Shown in pieces: positions 57,850 through 64,000 of a DNA stretch of 64,000 nucleotides. Location of the stretch: assembly GCA_013824245.1 (NCBI GenBank), contig PNNN01000009.1:62001-126000 (forward strand). Reading direction: 5' to 3'. Source of the stretch: Chlorobiaceae bacterium (lineage in GTDB: Bacteria; Bacteroidota; Ignavibacteria; UBA10030; SZUA-254). The notes under the pieces were generated by a model. The model saw only the letters and a program-made list of their open reading frames with translations. It ran no database searches and was not told the DNA's origin. Numbering within the stretch: position 1 is the stretch's first letter; the number at the start of each line of letters is the position of its first letter. A program made the translations under genes and the position numbers.

Positions 57850-59511
57850 ATGGAAAATGAATTAGACAAAATAAAATCAGAGCTAACAAAGTGGGAAGAG
57901 AAAGCAAAACGAACTCCCTCGTTACCGATTAAATTTACAACCGTGTCGGGTGAACCGATTGAAATGCTTTACACTCCGGAAGATATTGAGAACATAAATT
58001 ATTTAACCGACATCGGCTTCCCCGGAGAATATCCTTACACACGTGGAATTCATACGAATATGCACCGCGGTCGGTTGTGGACTATGCGCCAGTTTGCCGG
58101 ATTTGGAACACCGGAAGATACAAATGAACGGTATCAATATTTACTGAAGCACGGTCAAACCGGACTTTCTGTGGCTTTCGACTTGCCGACATTAATGGGG
58201 CGCGATGCTGATGATTTGCAAGCACAAGGTGAAGTTGGAATTTGTGGTGTCTCGATTAGTTCACTTGCGGATATGGAAATATTATTCAATGGAATTAATC
58301 TTGCCGATGTCTCAACATCGATGACGATTAATGCACCTGCGGCTATGCTGCTCGCATTTTATATCGCTGTAGCGCAGAAACAAGGTGCGAAGCCGGAACA
58401 GTTGCGCGGAACAATCCAGGCAGACATTTTAAAGGAGTACATAGCACAAAAGGAATGGATATTCCCACCGCATCCATCGATGCGGATTATTACAGATATG
58501 TTCGAGTATTGCACAAACGAAATGCCTCAATGGAATCCAATATCAATTAGCGGTTATCATATTCGCGAGGCGGGTGCTACGGCTATTCAAGAATTAGCAT
58601 TCACACTTGCAGACGGTTTCGCGTATGTCGAGGCAGGAATTGCAAAGGGATTAGATGTGGACGAGTTTGCACCGCGGCTTTCATTCTTCTTCAATTCCCA
58701 TCTCGATTTTTTTGAAGAGATTGCCAAGTTCCGCGCGGCTCGAAAAATTTGGGCTAAACGGATGAAGAATAAATATAAAGCTAAAAATCCGCGTTCATGG
58801 TTATTAAGGTTTCATACGCAAACCGCAGGATGCACATTGACTGCTCAGCAACCTGAAAATAATATTGTCCGCACGGCGTATCAAGCGCTGGCAGGAGTGT
58901 TTGGTGGCACCCAATCTCTGCACACGAACTCAATGGATGAAACACTCGCTCTTCCTTCAGAAAAAGCTGTGAAGATAGCGCTGAGAACTCAACAGATTAT
59001 TGCTCACGAAATCGGTGTAACAAACACAATCGATCCGCTTGCCGGAAGTTATTTTGTTGAAGCGTTGACAGCGAAAATGGAGAGGGGAGCTGAAGCGTAC
59101 TTTGAAAAAATTGACTCGCTTGGTGGAGTGATTCCTGCGATTGAAGCCGGATTCTTCCAGAGAGAAATTGCCGAATCTGCCTATCGATATCAACAACATT
59201 TAGATAGAAAAGAAAAAATTATTGTAGGGGTAAATGATTATATCGAAGAAAATGAGAAAATTGAAATTCCAATTCTTTACATACCTCCCGGGGTTGAGAT
59301 GAAACAACGTGAAAGGATTGCAGAAGTTCGAGCATCACGGGATGATTCAAGAGTTACTGGTGAACTCAAATTGTTGCAACAAGCTGCGAGAGATGGAACA
59401 AACTTGATGCCCCGCCTGATCGAGTGCACGAAATCGTATGTAACACTGGGCGAGATGAGCAACACTCTTGCAGAAGTGTTTGGTGTTTATGAAGAACCGG
59501 CAGTCTTTTAA
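57850..59511 (+). CDS. Acyl-CoA mutase large subunit (methylmalonyl/isobutyryl-CoA mutase family)
   Basis: A 553-residue B12-dependent mutase catalytic subunit (a TTG one codon upstream is also possible). The barrel is complete: [84 protein letters not shown]. There is no cobalamin-binding domain (no DxHxxG), so a separate small subunit must supply it; none is in the window. Residues aligned with Tyr89 and Arg207 of methylmalonyl-CoA mutase are Phe82 and Gln200, as in isobutyryl-CoA mutase. The usual label methylmalonyl-CoA mutase may thus be wrong. Confidence 0.88.
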   Translation: MENELDKIKSELTKWEEKAKRTPSLPIKFTTVSGEPIEMLYTPEDIENINYLTDIGFPGEYPYTRGIHTNMHRGRLWTMRQFAGFGTPEDTNERYQYLLKHGQTGLSVAFDLPTLMGRDADDLQAQGEVGICGVSISSLADMEILFNGINLADVSTSMTINAPAAMLLAFYIAVAQKQGAKPEQLRGTIQADILKEYIAQKEWIFPPHPSMRIITDMFEYCTNEMPQWNPISISGYHIREAGATAIQELAFTLADGFAYVEAGIAKGLDVDEFAPRLSFFFNSHLDFFEEIAKFRAARKIWAKRMKNKYKAKNPRSWLLRFHTQTAGCTLTAQQPENNIVRTAYQALAGVFGGTQSLHTNSMDETLALPSEKAVKIALRTQQIIAHEIGVTNTIDPLAGSYFVEALTAKMERGAEAYFEKIDSLGGVIPAIEAGFFQREIAESAYRYQQHLDRKEKIIVGVNDYIEENEKIEIPILYIPPGVEMKQRERIAEVRASRDDSRVTGELKLLQQAARDGTNLMPRLIECTKSYVTLGEMSNTLAEVFGVYEEPAVF

Positions 59512-59517
59512 ATCGGG

Positions 59518-60396
59518 ATGAAAACTTTCAGATATATTGTCGCCTCCATGAGAATTCAACAATGGATAAAAAATTTATTTATCTTTGCTGCACTCATCTT
59601 CTCCGGTAATCTTTTCTACCTAATCGATCTATACCTGACAATCGGCGGATTTATATTATTCTCATTGGTTTCAAGCGGTGTGTATCTTTTTAATGATATA
59701 GTCGACATTGAAAAAGATAAGTTGCATCCCGTTAAATCACAAAGGCCGTTGCCTTCGGGAAAACTTTCTCCGAAAACAGCATTTGTTGTTTCGGTCGTGT
59801 TGATTGTTTTCGGCATCAGCATATCATATTTGTTGCAACCAAACTTTGCGCTGGTTTTATTGCTCTACTTAATTCTCAATATCTGGTATTCGTATCAATT
59901 AAAAACATTTGTGATACTTGATGTAATGACGATATCAGCCGGATTTGTAATGCGCGTTATTGGAGGTGCAATCATCATTGGAGTGCCGACATCTGAGTGG
60001 TTGATTATTTGTACCATTTTATTATCGCTCTTCCTCGGATTTAGTAAACGACGCCATGAATTATTGATTCTTGAACGCCATGCTAATACGCATAGACCGG
60101 TCCTCGAACATTATAGTCCATATTTCCTCGATCAAATGATTGGAATAGTTACGGCAACAACGGTGATGTCATATGCCCTTTATACAATCTCGGAAGAAAC
60201 TATCCATAAATTTGGAACGAAAAATTTAATTTACACGGTTCCTTTCGTGTTGTACGGGATATTCCGTTATCTTTATCTCGTTCATAAAAAAGAAGGCGGA
60301 GGCAATCCAACCAAAATCATGGTCACAGACCCACCGCTCATTGTCAACTTGATTCTATGGATTGTATCCGCAATCATCATCATCTATGGGAAATAA
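59518..60396 (+). CDS. UbiA-family decaprenyl-phosphate phosphoribosyltransferase-like protein
   Basis: A 292-residue membrane transferase with eight or nine helices. The first Asp-rich motif is NDIVDIEKDKLHPVKSQRPLPSG and the second region contains LDVMTISAGFVMRVIGGA and SKRRHEL. HP-x-K-xx-RP-x-xSG together with the RRHEL segment is characteristic of the phosphoribosyl-1-pyrophosphate:decaprenyl-phosphate branch of UbiA proteins, not of quinone prenyltransferases. The product would be a polyprenyl-phosphoryl ribose used as a sugar donor; downstream partners are not visible here. It starts 6 bases after the mutase and precedes the DUF362 gene by 3 bases. Confidence 0.83.
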   Translation: MKTFRYIVASMRIQQWIKNLFIFAALIFSGNLFYLIDLYLTIGGFILFSLVSSGVYLFNDIVDIEKDKLHPVKSQRPLPSGKLSPKTAFVVSVVLIVFGISISYLLQPNFALVLLLYLILNIWYSYQLKTFVILDVMTISAGFVMRVIGGAIIIGVPTSEWLIICTILLSLFLGFSKRRHELLILERHANTHRPVLEHYSPYFLDQMIGIVTATTVMSYALYTISEETIHKFGTKNLIYTVPFVLYGIFRYLYLVHKKEGGGNPTKIMVTDPPLIVNLILWIVSAIIIIYGK

Positions 60397-60399
60397 TAT

Positions 60400-61500
60400 A
60401 TGGCAAAATCAAAAGTCGCAGTAATGAAAACGCAACCTCAAACCGTTTTAGATGATATTGTTCATCTGATGGAAATGGCAGACGTTAAGAGTGCACTTTC
60501 AAAAAATGCAGCTACAATCCTTAAGGATAATATCTCGTGGCATTTCCCATTCCCCGGAGCCAACACAACCCCATGGCAGCTTGAAGGGACTATAAAAGGT
60601 TTAAAAGCGAATGGGTACAATGAACAGGTATGTGTTCAGAATAAAACGGTTGTAACAAACGCATTCAAAGGTGAAGACCTGAACCATTATGTTCCGATAT
60701 TCAAAAAGTATGAAATCCCGGTCCTGTATAATTTCAAAAATGAGGATATGAATTGGATCCGTTACTCACCTAAAAAATCGATGCAAGTGCTTAATAAAAT
60801 ATATCCGGAAGGAATATACATCCCCGATTATTTTTTTGGGAAGAACATCGTACACCTTCCTACCGTTAAATGCCATATATACACAACTACCACTGGTGCG
60901 ATGAAAAATGCTTTTGGAGGATTATTAAATACGAAGCGGCATTATACACATTCGTGGATACACAAGACTCTGGTTGATCTTCTTGCTATCCAGAAAGAAA
61001 TTCATCCGGGCATCTTTGCAGTTATGGATGGAACAACTGCGGGAAACGGTCCCGGTCCCAGGACGATGAAGCCGGTTATAAAAAACATTATTCTCGCCAG
61101 CGCCGATCAAGTTGCAATAGATGCTGTTGCCGCGAAGATGATGGGATTCGATCCGATGAATATTGAATATATCGCTTTGGCTCATCGAGAAAAACTTGGA
61201 GTTGGCGATGTTCGCGAAATTGAAATTGTAGGTGAAGATATATCAAACGAATCATGGGGATTTGAGGTGGGTGATAATGGCGCGAGCTTAATCGGCGATC
61301 TTCTTTGGTTTGGTCCGCTTAAGGGTTTGCAAAAATTATTTTTTCATACACCGCTGGTACACATGTTTGTTCTCGGTTCTGAAATTTATCACGATTATTA
61401 TCGATGGCCCTTTATTGATAAAAATATATTCAACAATTGGAAAAAATCGACTGCATGGGGAAAGTTGTTTGAGAATTATGAATTGGGCAAAGACCGATAG
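60400..61500 (+). CDS. DUF362 domain protein
   Basis: A 366-residue protein. The DUF362 hallmark is present: a Thr/His/Lys core IVHLPTVKCHIYTTTTGAMKNAFGGLL, then FAVMDGTTAGNGPGPRTMKP and ASADQVAIDAVAAKMMGFDP. The ferredoxin domain that many DUF362 proteins carry is absent (no CxxCxxC). No signal peptide is seen. The biochemical role is unknown. It lies 3 bases downstream of the UbiA-family gene, so the two are probably expressed together. Confidence 0.85.
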   Translation: MAKSKVAVMKTQPQTVLDDIVHLMEMADVKSALSKNAATILKDNISWHFPFPGANTTPWQLEGTIKGLKANGYNEQVCVQNKTVVTNAFKGEDLNHYVPIFKKYEIPVLYNFKNEDMNWIRYSPKKSMQVLNKIYPEGIYIPDYFFGKNIVHLPTVKCHIYTTTTGAMKNAFGGLLNTKRHYTHSWIHKTLVDLLAIQKEIHPGIFAVMDGTTAGNGPGPRTMKPVIKNIILASADQVAIDAVAAKMMGFDPMNIEYIALAHREKLGVGDVREIEIVGEDISNESWGFEVGDNGASLIGDLLWFGPLKGLQKLFFHTPLVHMFVLGSEIYHDYYRWPFIDKNIFNNWKKSTAWGKLFENYELGKDR

Positions 61501-61546
61501 TGACAATGATTTCGAATAATCATTTCGATAATAAATAAGCAAATCG

Positions 61547-62443
61547 ATGACAAAACAACATCGGGCAGAATTATACATGGCGGCTGTTACCTTCATTTGG
61601 GGAAGTACATTCGTTATAAGTAAATCTCTGCTCGATTTCACATCGCCACTTGCCTATACGGCGTTACGTTTCTTTCTTTCGGCTGCAATCGTTCTGATTT
61701 TATTTTACAAGCGCGTTTCTGTCGTTCCGATCTCAACAATGCTGAAAGGGGCGGTGTTAGGAACATTTCTGTTCTTCGGCTTTGCTCTGCAAACAGTAGG
61801 ACTACAATATACAACCGCATCAAAATCTGCTTTTTTCACAGGCATGCTCGTTGTGTTAACACCTATTGTTCATTTCACCGTCCAGCATTTTTTGAAAATG
61901 AAAAAAAAACCTCTGCGCGCCGGAAATATTATTGGTGTTATTTTTGCCGCATTCGGACTTTTCCTCCTCACATCACCTGAAGGTTCTTCATTCAATTACG
62001 GCGATGCTTTAACACTCGGCTGCGCATTTCTCTTTGCATTGTATATCGTTTATCTCGATTTTGCGTCGAGCGAACCGGACAAATTGCAATTAACTTACGT
62101 TCAATTTTTAGTGTGTGGTATGCTCGGTTTAATTTCGGCTATTATTTTCGAAGATTCATATATTATATTTTCATGGCAATTTATCTCAGGACTTCTCTAT
62201 TTGACAATCTTCGCTACAATTATCTCGATGTGGGTGCAGAATCAATTTCAAGGCGATACAACTCCAACCAGAGCGGCTTTAATCTTTGCTATGGAACCTG
62301 TGATTGCGGCAGGATTTGCGTATTATTTCCGAAATGAAATTATCGGGGTGATAGGTGTTTTCGGGGGAATAATTATTTTATTAGGATTGCTTATCTCCGA
62401 ATTTTCGGATAATATTCCGTTCCTAAAAAAAGAATTATTATAA
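61547..62443 (+). CDS. DMT-superfamily (EamA) transporter
   Basis: A 298-residue polytopic protein with ten predicted helices arranged as two EamA repeats (about 5-140 and 150-288). Typical segments are AAVTFIWGSTFVISKSLL at the start of the first repeat, GLQYTTASKSAFFTGMLVVLTPI, and ALIFAMEPVIAAGFAYYF in the second repeat. These carriers export amino acids or other metabolites; the substrate cannot be predicted. It is a single gene before the decayed lnt region. Confidence 0.9.
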   Translation: MTKQHRAELYMAAVTFIWGSTFVISKSLLDFTSPLAYTALRFFLSAAIVLILFYKRVSVVPISTMLKGAVLGTFLFFGFALQTVGLQYTTASKSAFFTGMLVVLTPIVHFTVQHFLKMKKKPLRAGNIIGVIFAAFGLFLLTSPEGSSFNYGDALTLGCAFLFALYIVYLDFASSEPDKLQLTYVQFLVCGMLGLISAIIFEDSYIIFSWQFISGLLYLTIFATIISMWVQNQFQGDTTPTRAALIFAMEPVIAAGFAYYFRNEIIGVIGVFGGIIILLGLLISEFSDNIPFLKKELL

Positions 62444-62551
62444 CAAAATCATTATGAGTGCACCGTAAATATTGTCTCGTAAAAAAGTGATTTGCCGTGC
62501 TGGACAAAATGATTCTGTTTTTTGAAATTGGCAATCAATTTATTTCAACTT

Positions 62552-63329
62552 ATGAAAAATAAGTTATTTATTTCATCGATGTTAGGCATATGTTTAGGGA
62601 TTGCATATCCGCCATTTAGATTTGGCTGGTTAGCGTTTGTGGCGTTCGTTCCGCTATTCTTTGTCTTTGATAATAAAAAATAATTCCGAGAAGGATTTGT
62701 TTTTAGTTTCATCTCTTTTTTTATTTTCTCGATTATCACATTATATCGGGTCGGAGCTTTTAATATTGCAAAAGATATTTATCTTTTAATAACCGGCATC
62801 GCTCTTCTCATCGTATCACCGTTATGGTTTTCTATATTGATTGCAGTTTATTTTACATTAAGAAAACAATTCGGGGGAAAATATCTCCCTTTTAACATTT
62901 CCATTTATTTAGGTGGGCTGGGAATATATTCTAACAAAAATTGAAATTGAGTCGATTAACATAAAGAAACTTCTGAAAAATTCTCACAGAGTCACCCTGA
63001 ACGTCTCGACTGAGCTCGACGAAGTCTCGTTTCAGGGTCTAAAATTGAATAGATTCCGATCCCGCTTTTAGAGCGGGACGGAATGACTCTGACATTCTCT
63101 GAATATTTCAGATGTTTCATAAATTTATTTACCGGTGATTGGACTTTGTATCAAGATGTTTCAAAGTTGCCGCTAGTTTGGAAGAATGAAAGCATTCACC
63201 GATATAGGTGAGGCAACTACGCTGGTTGGTTCTGTTGATTTACGATATGATATCACCTTTTATACCGCTCATGGAGATATGCTCGGCAGAGGTTGCTGGT
63301 ATATATTCTTGTTTCTAATCGTTATATAA
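62552..63329 (+). pseudogene. lnt: Decayed apolipoprotein N-acyltransferase gene
   Basis: The left part encodes an Lnt-like N-terminus: GICLGIAYPPFRFGWLAFVAFVPL, then an in-frame TAA after FVFDNKK (62684-62686), after which the same frame continues with membrane-helix sequence (REGFVFSFISFFIFSII, GIALLIVSPLWFSILIAVYF) to about 62943. A MITE-like repeat follows. Beyond it, 63221-63329 encodes DLRYDITFYTAHGDMLGR then a hydrophobic tail and stop, like the end of Lnt. The middle of the protein, including the Glu-Lys-Cys nitrilase site, is missing. The gene cannot be active; a second intact lnt is expected elsewhere. Confidence 0.72.
62966..63118. repeat. MITE-like repeat, copy 2 (153 bp), inside the lnt remnant
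   Basis: Same element as 21381-21509: left end GAAACTTCTGAAAAATTC, right end GAATATTTCAGATGTTTC (16 of 18 inverted), with the CCCGCTTTTAGAGCGGG hairpin and the CCCTGAA...TTCAGGG hairpin. This copy has 24 extra bases (a GAGCTC-centred palindrome) inside the first hairpin. ATAAA at 62961-62965 and 63119-63123 flanks it as a likely 5-bp target duplication. Confidence 0.85.
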
Positions 63330-63366
63330 TTAATACGATTAGTTATAAATCGACAAAGAAAATCAC

Positions 63367-63999
63367 CTATTGCTGAATCGGGAGGCGAATAGTGAAAGTT
63401 GTTCCGACATTTTCATTGCTCTTCACGCGGATTTCACCTCGGAAACTTTTTATTATACCGTAACTTACCCATAAACCTAATCCGGTCCCTTCGCCAACTT
63501 TCTTCGTTGTAAAAAACGGCTCGAAAATCTTCGACAGATCGTCTTGCTTAATACCTTTACCACCGTCCTCAACAGTAATCACAATAAAATCATCAATCAA
63601 TGTAGAATGTACATATATCTGCTTTTTATTCTCCATGGTCGGTATTACGCCTTGTAATGCATCAACAGCATTCAGAAGCAGATTGATAAAAACTTGTTCG
63701 ATCTGATCGGGGACAAGCATAATGGGAGGGAGATTATCTTCAAGTTTAGAATTGATGATGATCTCTTTGGCTTTTTTACTTACCTTAACAATTTCTATAG
63801 CATCGCGGATGGTTTTATTTACATCTGTTAATTGTACCTCGTAAGTAGATCGACGTGAAAAATCTACAAGATCACGTATAATTCTTGAAATCCGGGTAAC
63901 CTGACTTTTTATAAGTTCAAGTTTTTCTTGTGTGAATTCATCCTCGCTGGTGCGTTGAATTATTTGAACGAGTGAAGAGATCGATGCCAATGGATTTCC
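63367..63999 (-). CDS. Sensor histidine kinase, C-terminal part (truncated by window edge)
   Basis: About 210 residues of a histidine kinase. The frame runs off the window end at [12 protein letters not shown], so the phosphorylated His of the usual HExxNPL motif lies just outside. What follows is the second dimerisation helix ([15 protein letters not shown]) and a HATPase domain: N-box [14 protein letters not shown]1 VEDGGKGI, F-box [10 protein letters not shown]2 [14 protein letters not shown], ending [11 protein letters not shown]. It is of the NtrB-like class. N-terminal sensing domains and the partner regulator are beyond the window. Confidence 0.93.
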   Translation of the reverse strand, partial: GNPLASISSLVQIIQRTSEDEFTQEKLELIKSQVTRISRIIRDLVDFSRRSTYEVQLTDVNKTIRDAIEIVKVSKKAKEIIINSKLEDNLPPIMLVPDQIEQVFINLLLNAVDALQGVIPTMENKKQIYVHSTLIDDFIVITVEDGGKGIKQDDLSKIFEPFFTTKKVGEGTGLGLWVSYGIIKSFRGEIRVKSNENVGTTFTIRLPIQQ

Positions 64000-64000
64000 C

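Overview
The window is a densely packed, AT-rich bacterial chromosome segment. It probably comes from the Bacteroidota/Chlorobiota (FCB) lineage, most likely an Ignavibacteria-like organism. Support comes from a type IX secretion C-terminal sorting domain with an NYPNPFN motif (53.3-57.7 kb), the pheT - coiled coil - zapA - 6S-like RNA - rny order, a decaprenyl-phosphate phosphoribosyltransferase-like gene and several small beta-barrel proteins. The lineage call is inference; no rRNA gene is present.

Layout. 0-1 kb: 3' end of a beta-barrel gene. 1.2-7.9 kb: a 2001-residue sensor kinase (degenerate KaiC-like head, seven PAS and four GAF domains) and its response regulator. 8.0-12.0 kb: asnS, a NatAB-type ABC transporter and a small outer-membrane-like protein. 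12.0-17.0 kb: nuoJ, nuoK, nuoL and nuoM, with a four-helix-bundle gene bracketed by inverted repeats between nuoK and nuoL and a palindromic element between nuoL and nuoM. 17.0-27.4 kb: an ion and osmotic stress block with two cation/proton antiporters, an esterase fragment, a tandem universal stress protein and a reverse-strand trehalose operon (membrane-anchored sensor/TPS, otsB, DUF5752-like, treT). 27.5-34.5 kb: nuoN, nnr, vanZ-like, tgt, yajC, ribBA and greA. 34.5-43.1 kb: a CYTH protein, four tRNA genes, thrS, infC (apparent AUA start), rpmI, rplT, pheS, pheT, a coiled-coil protein and zapA. 43.2-53.2 kb: a 6S-like RNA, rny, coaE, nadB, purF, pgsA, ftsY, an enolase-superfamily epimerase and mutL. 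53.3-62.4 kb: a giant secreted beta-propeller-repeat protein, an acyl-CoA mutase large subunit with isobutyryl-CoA-mutase-like active-site residues, a UbiA-family transferase, a DUF362 protein and a DMT-family transporter. 62.5-64 kb: a decayed lnt pseudogene containing one copy of a MITE-like repeat, then the C-terminal part of a histidine kinase running off the window.

How the genes work together. Most of the window is housekeeping: translation, complex I, and NAD, riboflavin, purine and phospholipid synthesis. The most system-like part is the 17-27 kb block. It places Na+/K+ exchange and two independent trehalose routes, one starting from a membrane-anchored receptor-like TPS, between complex I genes whose NuoL/M/N subunits are themselves antiporter homologues. 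Two copies of a short element with terminal inverted repeats (129 and 153 bp) and the IVS-like element in the nuo operon are the clearest signs of mobility. I see no CRISPR array, prophage or intact insertion sequence.
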